Shown here: piece after piece, positions 8,191 through 17,150 of the stretch
Layout: each line of letters begins with the position of its first letter
Position numbering within the stretch: the first letter of the stretch is position 1
From: JAMXLO01 sp963776505
GTDB lineage: Bacteria > Pseudomonadota > Alphaproteobacteria > Acetobacterales > Acetobacteraceae
Length of the DNA: 64,000 bases
Direction of reading: 5' to 3'
NCBI GenBank assembly: GCA_963776505.1
Contig: CAVZNH010000022.1
Coordinates: 90,399-154,398 of the forward strand
The notes under the pieces: generated by a model
Database searches by the model: none
Told to the model about the DNA's origin: nothing
What the model saw: the letters and a program-made list of their open reading frames with translations, nothing else
Translations under genes and position numbers: made by a program

Positions 8191-9258
8191 GTGACCCGGG
8201 CCTGGCTGAATCGCATCGGCACCGCAGTGCCGTCGCACGACATTCACGCCGAGTTCGTTGACTTTGCGCGCACCGCTCTGGGCGACGCGAGAAGCCTCGC
8301 GCTGTTCGATCGCATGGCCGACCTTGCCGACATCGAGCATCGCTTCTCATTCTTCGCGCCGGGACCTAAGCCGCGCGATCACGTGCTCGACAGCGACGGC
8401 TTCTATCTCCGGCGTGCTTTTCCCACCACAGGTGCGCGCATGGCACTGTTTCGTGATGCGGCACTCGCTCTGGCGCGGCAGGCGATCGCCGCGCTGGACA
8501 TCGCCGCGGAGCGCACGACGATCACTCATCTGATCGTGGCGAGCTGTACCGGCTTTACTGCTCCGGGACTCGACTTCGACATCATGCAGGACGCCGGCCT
8601 CGCATCGTCCGTCGAGCGCACCATCATCGGCTTCATGGGCTGCTTCGCGGCAGTGAATGCGCTCAAGCTGGCGCGCCATATCGTGCGATCGGAGCCGGAT
8701 GCGAAGGTGCTGGTGGTCAATCTGGAACTTTCGAGCCTGCATCTGCAAGAAGAGTGGGAGCTCGAGAAGATGTTGAGCTTCCTGCTGTTCGGCGATGGGT
8801 GCGGCGCCTGCCTGGTATCCGCCGAACCGGTCGGCCTTGCGCTGGACCGGTTTCATGCGGAAGTCATCCCGCGCAGCGCCGATCTGATCACCTGGCGGAT
8901 CGGCGATCAGGGTTTTGCGATGCATCTGTCGGGCCAGGTGCCCGGCCGTATTCGCCGCTGGCTGCGCGAGCACGGCGCCGGGCTGCTCGGCAATCGCACT
9001 GTCCACGACATGGCGCTGTGGGCCGTGCATGCCGGTGGTCGTTCGATTCTGGATGCCGTGCAGCACGGGCTCGAGCTGCCGCCGGATGCGCTGCGGCACT
9101 CGCGGGAGGTGTTGCGCGATTTCGGCAACATGTCGTCAGCCACGCTGGTGTTCGTGCTGGAGCGCATCCTGCGTTCGTCACATGCCACCGGCGACGGGAT
9201 AGCGATGGCGTTCGGTCCGGGGCTGACCGTGGAAACCTTCGGGTTCCATCGGCCATGA
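8191..9258 (+). CDS. Type III polyketide synthase (chalcone/stilbene synthase family)
   Basis: Homodimeric ketosynthase that condenses malonyl-type extender units onto an acyl starter, giving alkylpyrones, alkylresorcinols or phloroglucinols. The thiolase-fold triad is complete with a GTG start at 8191: Cys151 in GFMGCFAAV, His280 in WAVHAGGRSIL, Asn313 in FGNMSSATLVFVLERIL. The family ending AFGPGLTVE is also present. An AAGGAG (8165-8170) sits 6 nt before an ATG at 8177, an ideal start, but that ATG is out of frame and stops after five codons; a one-base deletion between 8177 and 8191 would fuse it to the gene. Its stop overlaps the next methyltransferase start (ATGA). Product unknown; a phenolic lipid is likely. 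Confidence 0.93.
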   Translation: MTRAWLNRIGTAVPSHDIHAEFVDFARTALGDARSLALFDRMADLADIEHRFSFFAPGPKPRDHVLDSDGFYLRRAFPTTGARMALFRDAALALARQAIAALDIAAERTTITHLIVASCTGFTAPGLDFDIMQDAGLASSVERTIIGFMGCFAAVNALKLARHIVRSEPDAKVLVVNLELSSLHLQEEWELEKMLSFLLFGDGCGACLVSAEPVGLALDRFHAEVIPRSADLITWRIGDQGFAMHLSGQVPGRIRRWLREHGAGLLGNRTVHDMALWAVHAGGRSILDAVQHGLELPPDALRHSREVLRDFGNMSSATLVFVLERILRSSHATGDGIAMAFGPGLTVETFGFHRP

Positions 9259-9962
9259 TTCTGGCCATGCGCAGCACTGTCGATGAGCGGATGGACACCG
9301 ACTGCGTCGATTACGATGACTATCGCCGCTGCCTGCGCGATCTGGCGCGCGTCAATACCGTAACGATGACGCACCGGCCCATGCTGGCCTGGCTGGCGCG
9401 CGAGACCGTGGGGCTGCGGGCTTTCTCGCTGCTTGATGTCGCATGCGGCCATGGCGATGCGTTGCGTCGCATTCAACGCTGGGCCACGCGACGCGGGATT
9501 GCAGCGCAGCTTCATGGTGTGGATCTCAATCCATGGGCGACGCGGGCGGCACGCGACGCGACAGAGGCGGGCGCGCCGATCACCTATCGCAACGCCGACG
9601 TGTTCACGATCGATGCGGCAGAAAAATTCGATTTCATCGTGAGCTCGCAGTTCACGCATCATCTCACCGACGGCCAGGTGGTGATGTTCATCCGCTGGAT
9701 GGAGGCGCACGCGCGACGCGGCTGGTTCATTGGCGACCTGCACCGGCACTGGCTGCCGTATTACGGCTTCGGCGTGCTGGCGTGGCTCGCGCGCTGGCAT
9801 CATTTCGTGCTGAGCGACGGGCGAATTTCCATCGCGCGTGCCTTTGTGCCTGCGGAGTGGCGCCGGTTGGTGCGCGCGGCTGGCCTCGCTGACCGCGACG
9901 TTGCGATCACCTGGCATCTGCCGTTCCGGCTCTGTGTCGCGCGGCATTGTCAGGGCCGGTGA
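9255..9962 (+). CDS. Class I SAM-dependent methyltransferase of the PKS cluster
   Basis: Probable tailoring methyltransferase acting on the product of the adjacent polyketide synthase. The 235-residue protein has a class I Rossmann signature: motif I LLDVACGHGDALRR (near residue 60), an acidic residue ending strand 2 in LHGVDLNP, the FDFIVSSQFTHHL region for motif IV, and a C-terminal half with FIGDLHRHWLPYYGFG. The ATG at 9255 overlaps the PKS stop as ATGA. Its own stop overlaps the flavoprotein gene by 16 bp. The tight coupling of all three genes argues for one pathway. Whether it methylates oxygen or carbon cannot be told. Confidence 0.88.
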   Translation: MILAMRSTVDERMDTDCVDYDDYRRCLRDLARVNTVTMTHRPMLAWLARETVGLRAFSLLDVACGHGDALRRIQRWATRRGIAAQLHGVDLNPWATRAARDATEAGAPITYRNADVFTIDAAEKFDFIVSSQFTHHLTDGQVVMFIRWMEAHARRGWFIGDLHRHWLPYYGFGVLAWLARWHHFVLSDGRISIARAFVPAEWRRLVRAAGLADRDVAITWHLPFRLCVARHCQGR

Positions 9963-11068
9963 TCATTGGCGGCGGGCCAGCCGGCACTGCCGCCGCCATC
10001 ACGCTTGCTCGCGCCGGAAAAGCCGTGACGCTGATCGAGCGCAGTGTCGATGCCAGCGACAAGGTGTGCGGCGATTTCCTCAGCGCTGAGGCGCTTGCGA
10101 TGGTCGAGGGCTTTGGTGTCGATCTGTCCGCGGCATCCACGATCTCTGCGGTGCGGCTGGTGCATCGGAATCGCAGCGTCACCACGCACCTGCCGTTCGC
10201 CGCGCGCGGCCTGTCGCGGCGTGCGCTGGATGCGGCGCTGTTGGAGCGGGCGCAGGCCGGCGGCGCCACGGTTCTGCGTGGCCATCGAGTGAGCGCGGCC
10301 GAACAGCACCGCGGATCCATGTTGCTGTCCTGCGGGTCACTCGGCCAGATTGCTGCCGACACCGTGTTCCTCGCCACGGGCAAGCATGAGCTGCGGGGTG
10401 TGAGCCGGATCAGTCGCGGCACCGGCATGGTGGGCATGAAGATGTACTACGCGCTGGAGGGATCGCAGCTTCAGGCGTTGCGTCACCATGTCGAGCTGAT
10501 CCTGTTCGCCGGCGGCTATGCCGGGTTGCAGGTTGTGGAGGCTGATCGGGCGGTCCTGTGTGTGCTGCTGCCGGCGGCCCGACTTCGTGCCGTCGGCGGG
10601 ACGTGGGACAGCCTGCTCGATGCGCTGATTGATGAATGTCCGCACCTGCGCATGCGGCTCGCCGGCGCCCGCGCCCTGCTCGATCATCGCCTGGCGGTTG
10701 CCGGCCTGCCGTACGGGTATGTATACACAGCGGGCCGGCGCGACCCACCCGGTTTGCTGCGGTTGGGCGATCAGGCGGTGGTGATCGCTTCACTGACCGG
10801 TGACGGCGTCGCGCTTGCGCTGGCCAGCGGCTCGCTTGCGGCACGGACGTGGTTGGCGGGCGGCAGCGGGACGCACTACCACGATCGCCTGGCGGCCGGT
10901 TTGTCGCGTCAGATGCGTGTCGCATCGGCCGTCCACCGCCTATGCCTGAACCCGGCGTTGCAGCCCTGGGTTGCGGCCATCTGCTGGATTATGGCCGGGA
11001 GCGATCCGGTTGGTGGCCACGGCGACCCGCGCGCTAGACGTTTGACGCATAGCGGGTATGCAGATTAG
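9947..11068 (+). CDS. FAD-dependent oxidoreductase (geranylgeranyl-reductase/PHBH-like family)
   Basis: Flavoprotein probably acting as hydroxylase or reductase on the polyketide. The 373-residue product begins with the dinucleotide-binding fold VIIGGGPAGTAAAI and an acidic strand end in TLIERS, followed by the CGDFLSAEAL motif of the geranylgeranyl reductase / squalene-epoxidase-like family. Near residue 285 is the second FAD motif LLRLGDQAVVIASLTGDG. Translation appears to begin at TTG 9947, inside the methyltransferase gene; GTG 9959 is an alternative. By analogy with the Streptomyces srsABC phenolic-lipid operon (PKS, methyltransferase, flavoprotein hydroxylase), it may oxidise a resorcinol ring to a quinone. 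The analogy is an inference. Confidence 0.85.
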   Translation: MSGPVIIGGGPAGTAAAITLARAGKAVTLIERSVDASDKVCGDFLSAEALAMVEGFGVDLSAASTISAVRLVHRNRSVTTHLPFAARGLSRRALDAALLERAQAGGATVLRGHRVSAAEQHRGSMLLSCGSLGQIAADTVFLATGKHELRGVSRISRGTGMVGMKMYYALEGSQLQALRHHVELILFAGGYAGLQVVEADRAVLCVLLPAARLRAVGGTWDSLLDALIDECPHLRMRLAGARALLDHRLAVAGLPYGYVYTAGRRDPPGLLRLGDQAVVIASLTGDGVALALASGSLAARTWLAGGSGTHYHDRLAAGLSRQMRVASAVHRLCLNPALQPWVAAICWIMAGSDPVGGHGDPRARRLTHSGYAD

Positions 11069-11091
11069 GATAGGGTTACGGAGTTGTACCG

Positions 11092-11108
11092 TGCGGCGAA
11101 ACGCCGCA
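11092..11108 (+). terminator. Hairpin after the PKS cluster
   Basis: Perfect 7-bp stem TGCGGCG/CGCCGCA around an AAA loop, starting 24 nt after the flavoprotein stop codon and 77 nt before the MFS start. There is no clean T-run, so it is a candidate terminator only. Confidence 0.45.
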
Positions 11109-11184
11109 ACCGTTCGTGCTGTGCCGTTCGTTCTGTTCGTGCCGTATCGATCGTCCTGACGCACGCCGGGGAGGCAACAAAGCA

Positions 11185-12480
11185 ATGTCAACAAGTCTTG
11201 CGCGCGGCCAAGCCGTGCCGTGGTGGAAGGAGCCAACCAAGGATCAGTGGCTGGCGTGGTGGGCCGCCTGGCTGGGGTGGACCCTGGATGCGTTCGATTT
11301 CACGATCTTTCTGCTGATCATGGTGCCGATCGCCAACGAGTTTAAGGTGCCGCTGACCGAGGTGACGGTCGTGTTCACGATCACGCTTTGGTTGCGCCTG
11401 CTGGGTGCCACTGCATCGGGCTGGCTTGCCGACCGGATCGGTCGCAAGGGGCCACTGATGATCTCGATCCTGTGGTACTCGATCTGCAACTTCATCGCCG
11501 GCTTCTCGCCGAGTTTCTGGTTCTTGTTCCTGTTCCGCGCGCTGCTCGGTATTGGCATGGGAGCGGAGTGGCCGGCGGGCGCCTCACTTGCGATGGAGTC
11601 CTGGCCGGCGCGGTCGCGCGGCTTCATGAGCGGGGTCCTGCAAGGCTCCTGGAGCATTGGTTTCCTGCTATCCAGCGCGGCCTACGGTCTCCTGTACAAT
11701 TCCATCGGTTGGCGTGGCCTGCTGATGCTGGGCATCCTGCCGGCGCTCGCCGTTCTCTGGGTCCGCAAATACGTGAAGGAACCTGAGGTCTGGGTGAAGA
11801 ATCGCCAGTTGCAGCGCCAGCACGAGAAAGAGGTCCGCGCGCCGCTGATCACCATCTTCAAGCCCGCGCTGCTCATCAACACGCTCACCGCGTGCCTGTG
11901 GATGGCGAGCGGTTTCGTGATCTACTACTCGATCTGGGCGCTGTTCGCGACGCACCTCCAGAAGGACCTCCATCTGTCGCCGGGGCTGATCGCCACGCCG
12001 ATCGCCATCGCCAACCTTGTGGCATTCCTGGCCAGTGGTTTCTGGGGAGTCGTGGCCGACATTCTGGGACGTCGCTGGTCGATGATCATTCCGGCGTTCA
12101 TCGGCATCTTTGTCGCACCGATGTATCTGCTGACCACCGACCCGGCCTGGATCATCGGCGGCTTCATCCTGCAGGGGTGCTTCGCGGGTGCAATCTATGG
12201 CCAGAACCCCAGCTACCTTACCGAGCGGTTCCCCACCGAGGTGCGCTCGACCGCGGCGGGATTCTGTTATCATCAGGGCGCCATCTGGGGCGGCTTCGTG
12301 GCGCCGATCCTCACCTACTTTGCCATCAACTACGGACTTGGATTCGGTATCCCGATGATGATCGGCACCTGCGCCGGTTCGGTGCTGTTCATCATTGCCC
12401 TACTGCTCGGTCCCGAGACCAAGGGCATGGTGATGGTGGGCGACCTCGACGCGCTCATTCATGAGCCCGGCGGCGATTAG
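11185..12480 (+). CDS. MFS transporter, metabolite/H+ symporter (NanT/AAHS-like)
   Basis: Inner-membrane secondary transporter with about twelve hydrophobic helices, 431 residues. The first helix contains WLGWTLDAFDFTIF, resembling the acidic motif of sialic acid and aromatic acid:H+ symporters. The MFS loop 2-3 signature appears as GWLADRIGRKG, and its pseudo-repeat in the second half as FWGVVADILGRRW. The central loop is charged (KYVKEPEVWVKNRQ). The ATG at 11185 is chosen for GGGAGG upstream; an in-frame GTG lies 23 codons earlier. It is a monocistronic unit flanked by a hairpin on either side. Substrate is probably a carboxylate, but this is family-level inference. Confidence 0.88.
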   Translation: MSTSLARGQAVPWWKEPTKDQWLAWWAAWLGWTLDAFDFTIFLLIMVPIANEFKVPLTEVTVVFTITLWLRLLGATASGWLADRIGRKGPLMISILWYSICNFIAGFSPSFWFLFLFRALLGIGMGAEWPAGASLAMESWPARSRGFMSGVLQGSWSIGFLLSSAAYGLLYNSIGWRGLLMLGILPALAVLWVRKYVKEPEVWVKNRQLQRQHEKEVRAPLITIFKPALLINTLTACLWMASGFVIYYSIWALFATHLQKDLHLSPGLIATPIAIANLVAFLASGFWGVVADILGRRWSMIIPAFIGIFVAPMYLLTTDPAWIIGGFILQGCFAGAIYGQNPSYLTERFPTEVRSTAAGFCYHQGAIWGGFVAPILTYFAINYGLGFGIPMMIGTCAGSVLFIIALLLGPETKGMVMVGDLDALIHEPGGD

Positions 12481-12508
12481 TCTACGCCGCGTCTGATCGC
12501 GCTTCTGT

Positions 12509-12535
12509 GCCGTCGGTCACACTGTGACCGGCGGC
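12509..12535. terminator. 27-bp near-perfect palindrome between MFS and lptF
   Basis: The arms GCCGTCGGTCACA and TGTGACCGGCGGC are complementary at 12 of 13 positions (the exception is a G-T wobble) around one central base. It begins 28 nt after the MFS stop and ends about 97 nt before lptF. As RNA it makes a strong hairpin; no T-run follows. The near-zero spacer also suits a dimeric repressor operator, so the role is open. Confidence 0.5.
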
Positions 12536-12631
12536 GCTTCGCTGTACCGGTGCGCAATCGCGGCCGGCTTGCATCGCTGCGCCGGCTGACGCACAAGCTT
12601 CGGGCCGCCACGCAGGGAATCGTCTCGCGCA

Positions 12632-13768
12632 ATGCGCTCCGGCAAACTGGTTACTCGGCTCGATCGTTACATATTTCGGCAGCTTCTGGTTGCGCTGATC
12701 GCGGTGACCGGCGGGCTCACAGCGCTGGTCTGGCTGATCCAGTCGCTGCGCTTCGTCGAGCTGGTGGTGAATCACGGCCTTTCTCTGGTCACCTTTGTCG
12801 AGCTCACCGGCCTGCTGGTCCCAAGCTTCGTCGCGGTGATACTGCCGATCACCACCTTTGTGGTGGTGCAGTTCATCTATCAGCGACTCGCCGGCGACCG
12901 CGAGATCACGGTAATGCGCGCCGCCGGGTTATCGCCGTTTGCGCTATCGCGTCCTGCATTGGCTCTGGCTGTGTTGGCCGCGATCTGCGGCTACGCGCTC
13001 AACCTGTGGATCGTGCCCAACAGCCTTACCGCATTTCGTGAGTTCCAATGGGAGATCCGCAACCGCATGGCAGCCTTCCTGTTGCAGGAAGGCGTGTTCA
13101 CGCAAATCTCCGATGAGTTGACTGTGTATGTGCGTTCGCGCGATCCAGACGGCACGCTGCACGGCATCCTGGTGGATGATGGTCGCGACAAGACGGCGCA
13201 TGCGACGATTCTGGCTGAGAGCGGCCGGCTGACGGAGGGCCCGAACGGTCCGCGCGTGCTGCTCATCAACGGCAGCCGCCAGGAGATCGACCACCAGACT
13301 GGCCGGCTCAATGTGCTGACGTTCGGCCAGAATGAGCTCGATCTCACGGACAACCAGGCAAATTCCTCCGAACGCCTGCGCGACATGTCCGAGGTGTCGC
13401 TCGGCGAACTGCTCCATCCACACCCGGTCTTTGCACACGACATTCCGCGATGGATTGCCGAGGGACACAAGCGCCTGGCGTCACCGCTCACCGCAATATC
13501 CTATGCGTTCGTAGCGTTGTACGCGGTGCTCTGCGGAACGTTCCGCCGCCACGGCAGTTTCGTCCGGCCGCTGGCTTCTGTCCTGGTGATGGTGGCGCTG
13601 CTGGCGTTCGGTCTTGCCATGGAGAATCTGGCAGCCCGCGACAATGCAATGCTGCCGATGATATGGCTGCATGCCGTGGCGCCTGGCGTGATCAGTGGTT
13701 GGCTGCTGTTGGGGCCGCAATGGCCGCAATCACGCCGTCATCCTGTCAACGCCACATTGAGCACATGA
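12632..13768 (+). CDS. lptF: LPS export ABC transporter permease LptF
   Basis: Inner-membrane permease which, with LptG and the ATPase LptB, extracts lipopolysaccharide and pushes it along the Lpt bridge. The 378-residue product has the YjgP/YjgQ architecture: N-terminal helices (LDRYIFRQLLVALIAVTG, then the VWLIQSLRFVELVV coupling region), a periplasmic beta-jellyroll in the middle (about residues 130-270), and three C-terminal helices. LAGDREITVMRAAGLSP is the conserved cytoplasmic coupling segment. Its stop overlaps the lptG ATG by four bases (13765-13768). Intact. lptB is not in this window. Confidence 0.95.
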   Translation: MRSGKLVTRLDRYIFRQLLVALIAVTGGLTALVWLIQSLRFVELVVNHGLSLVTFVELTGLLVPSFVAVILPITTFVVVQFIYQRLAGDREITVMRAAGLSPFALSRPALALAVLAAICGYALNLWIVPNSLTAFREFQWEIRNRMAAFLLQEGVFTQISDELTVYVRSRDPDGTLHGILVDDGRDKTAHATILAESGRLTEGPNGPRVLLINGSRQEIDHQTGRLNVLTFGQNELDLTDNQANSSERLRDMSEVSLGELLHPHPVFAHDIPRWIAEGHKRLASPLTAISYAFVALYAVLCGTFRRHGSFVRPLASVLVMVALLAFGLAMENLAARDNAMLPMIWLHAVAPGVISGWLLLGPQWPQSRRHPVNATLST

Positions 13769-14878
13769 CGCCACCGATCACCTTGTCGGTCTATATCGCC
13801 AGGCAGTTCGCTGGCGCCGTGGTGGGTATGCTGCTCGCGCTGTCGGGGTTGGTGGCGCTGTTCGATTTCATCGAATTGCTGCGACGCTCCACCTCGAAGC
13901 CGGACGCAACCTTTGGATTGGTGAGTGAAATCGCGGCGTTCCGTTTGCCCTATGTCGCGATGCAGGTGCTGCCGTTCGCAGTGCTACTTGGCGGCATGCT
14001 ATGCTTCTGGCGTCTGACGCGTTCATCGGAACTGATCGTTGCGCGCGCCTCGGGGGTGTCGGCCTGGGAGTTCCTCGCAGCGCCGGCACTATGCGCGCTG
14101 TTGTTTGGCGCGATCGCGACGATGGGGATCAGCCCGCTGTCTTCGGTGATGTTCGGACGCGCCGAAGCGTTGGACAACCTATATCTTAGGACCGGGGGCG
14201 GCCCGTTGGCGCTGACCGGCGATCAGCTTTGGCTGCGGCAGTCCGATCACGGGCTTTCGCCACAAGGCGTCGCCATCATACACGCGCACAATGTGGGACT
14301 GCATGGCAAGCAGTTGACAGCCTCTCAGGTCAGCGTGTTCCGGCTGGATGGGCGTGACCGTTTGCTCACGCGGATCGAGGCAGCGCGGGCGACGCTCGTC
14401 GCGCGAGTATGGCAGTTGCAGGATGCCCGTGTGATTCGGCCCGAGCAGATGCCGGAACCTCCCGTGGCGATCAACCTGCCGACTGACCTTACGGTGACGC
14501 GCGTGCAAGAGAGTTTTGCGTCGCCTGATACGCTGTCGTTCTGGGCATTGCCGGATTTCATCGCGCTGTTGGATCGCTCGGGCTTCACGTCGATCCGCCA
14601 TCGACTGCATTTTCAGGCTCTGCTTTCGCTGCCGCTACTCTGCGCGACGATGGCGTTGGTCGCCGCCGGGTTTCTCGATGCGCCCGGCGCGGCGTGGTGG
14701 TGTGGCGCAGATGATTGGCAGTGGCGTCGCCGCCGGTTTCGCTTTGTTCGTGGTATCGAAGATTGCCGAGGAGTTCGGACAGAGCGGTGCGCTGCCGGTG
14801 GCGCTCGCCGCATGGGTGCCCGCGGTGTCCGGCATGATGTTGGCGGTCGCGCTGCTGCTGCATACGGAAGATGGCTGA
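13765..14878 (+). CDS. lptG: LPS export ABC transporter permease LptG, suspected single-base insertion
   Basis: Partner of LptF in the LptB2FG complex of the inner membrane. The N-terminal part (ITLSVYIARQFAGAVVG; SSELIVARASGVSAWEFL) and the periplasmic domain read in one frame. After MALVAAGF the protein continues one base out of register as SMRPARRGGVAQMIGSGVAA and ends in the usual C-terminal helices at 14878. Removing one T of the TTT at 14671-14673 restores a 370-residue LptG of normal length. Read naively, the first frame runs on into lptD and mimics an LptG-LptD fusion; that is an artefact. The ATG overlaps the lptF stop. Confidence 0.92.
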
Positions 14879-14880
14879 GG

Positions 14881-17131
14881 ATGGCGCCCGTCGTCATGGT
14901 CGCCATGCGCCGGTTCCGCCTTGTCGTGCTGCTGCTGGCAGTGCTGCTGGCATCGGCGCTCACCGGAGCGGCGCGGGCACAGTTGAGTGAGATCGCCAAC
15001 CTTGGTGCGCACCAGCCGGCCTCGCGCGATCAGCCAGTGACCTTCACCGCCGATACAGTGGAGTATGACCGCGAGAATTCGCTGGTGATTGCCCAGGGCC
15101 ATGTCGAGGCGTGGCAGGACGATCACGTGCTGCGCGCGGACCGTGTCACGTTCGATCGCAATACTGGTGTGTCGGCGGCCAAAGGCAATGTCGTGCTGCT
15201 CGAGCCGGATGGCCAGGTGCTGTTCGCCGACTATGCCGAACTGACCCAGGACATGAAGAGTGGCGTGTTGCGGGACATGCGCGCGATCCTGGCCGAGAAT
15301 GGCAGACTGGCGGCCAACGGCGCGCGTCGCACCGAGGGCGAGATCAACGAGATGTCGAAGGTGGTATATTCTACCTGCAATCTCTGCGCCAAGGATCCCA
15401 CCCAGCCGCCACTCTGGCAGATCCGTGCCTTGTCGGCGGTACAGGACCTCGAGCACAAGAAGATCGAGTTTCAGGACGCCGTGATGGAGATGTACGGCGT
15501 GCCGATCGGCTACATGCCGTATTTCTGGACTGTTGACCCATCGGTAAAACGCGCCAGCGGCCTGCTGATTCCCTCGATGGGCGCGTCGTCGCATATCGGC
15601 GCCTTCTTTGCGCAGCCGTACTACTGGGTGATCGACGATCAGTCCGACGCGACGTTCACGCCAATGATAACAACGAAAGCTGGCCCACAGCTCAGCGCAG
15701 AATATCGGCGCCGATTCAACAACGGCTCCTTCATAGTGGACGGGTCAGTCGGCTATCTCGACAACTCCGCGCAGGGGACGATTTACTCCAAGGGTCAATT
15801 CAATCTGGATGACACCTGGCGATGGGGCTTCAACATTGCCCGTGCCTCGTCGCCCGACTATGTCCGTGATTTCCACATCGGTACTGCTGAGCTTGGCAGC
15901 GAACCCACGTTGCTGACCAGCCAGATCTACGCGGAGGGCTTTGGCCAGGGCGCTTATTCACGGTTCGACGTCCGATTCTACCAGACATTGAATGACGTCG
16001 TGGTCTCGAGCAAACTGCCTCTCGTCCTGCCGCGTTACCAATACAGCTTTTTTGGTCAGCCTGACTCCTGGGGCGGTCGTTTCAGCCTCGATGCCGGAGC
16101 GTTCAACGTGGTGCGCACGGATGGCACCAATACGAGGCGAGCCAACGTTACGCTGAACTGGTCGCGGCCATTTGTTGGCGCCTTGGGCGATCTATGGAAG
16201 GTGACGCTGCACACCGACGCGATTGCCTACGACGCCACAGCCTTTAACCAGCAACCGAATTTCGGTCCGATGAGTCAGGTCAATACGGCACGAGCTCAGC
16301 CGCAGGCAGCGCTGGACTTTCGTTGGCCCTTCATGCGTGATTCGGGTGCGTGGGGCACGCAGCTCATCGAGCCGATTGCGCAGATCGTTGTTGGGCCGCA
16401 GGTCGGCGACAGTCAGAATACCAAATATCCCAATGAGGACAGCCTCGACCTGGAATTTACCGATGCCAACCTGTTCGGCTTCAACCGGTACCCAGGGGTT
16501 GATCGACTGGATGGTGGCGTACGCGCGAATGTCGCGCTGCACGGGACCTGGTACCTGGGCGGCACCACCTTCGACGGGTTGATCGGACAGTCCTATCGCA
16601 CCAATGTGGACAATCAATTCTCTCCAGCGTCGGGGCTGCACGATCAGGTGTCCGATATCGTCGCGCGCGCCACGCTGGCGCCGACGAGCTGGCTCAACCT
16701 GACCTACCGTACCAGGCTCGATCACAAGGACCTTGCGACTCGAATGGCTGACGCGCTGGCCACCGTCGGGGTGCCGAAATTCTCCGTCAATGCCGGGTAT
16801 ATCTATACCACCGACAACCCCTACACGGAGTTTGACCAGCCATTGCCGCCGCCAGCTGGCTCCGCCTTCTACACGCCACGTAACGAGGTGACGGTCGGCG
16901 CCTCATCGCAGTGGGGGAAGTTATCGGTTCAGCGCCTATGCCCGACGCGACCTTCAATCCAGCCAGATGGTCGCCGCCGGTGTGGACGCGGTGTACGAAG
17001 ATGAGTGCTTTATCTTGGATTTTCGGTTCTTTCGACGTTATACGTCGTATAATGGCGACAACGGCGCAACGACCGCACTGTTCCAGTTGACGTTCAAGAC
17101 AATCGGCCAGTTCGGCTTCAAGGCGCTCTGA
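14881..17131 (+). CDS. lptD: LPS-assembly outer membrane protein LptD, suspected single-base insertion
   Basis: Outer-membrane barrel that inserts LPS into the outer leaflet together with LptE. From the ATG at 14881 (alternatives 14896 and 14905) there is a signal peptide ending around residue 38 (LASALTGAARA), then the OstA N-domain (FTADTVEYDRENSLVIAQGH) and the LptD barrel with YSTCNLC carrying domain cysteines. Near the C-terminus the frame breaks; deleting one G at 16926-16927 restores FSAYARRDLQSSQM and a tail ending TIGQFGFKAL at 17131, with the alternating pattern of final barrel strands. The restored length is 749 residues. It starts 2 bp after lptG. Confidence 0.92.
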
Positions 17132-17150
17132 CACTCAGGAGATCGGGGTC

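Noticed and set aside
13450..17004. A 1184-codon frame that looks like an LptG-LptD fusion protein
   Set aside because: Its beginning is lptF read out of frame and its middle passes through the end of lptG out of frame. LptG and LptD motifs show two separate genes, each with a one-base insertion.
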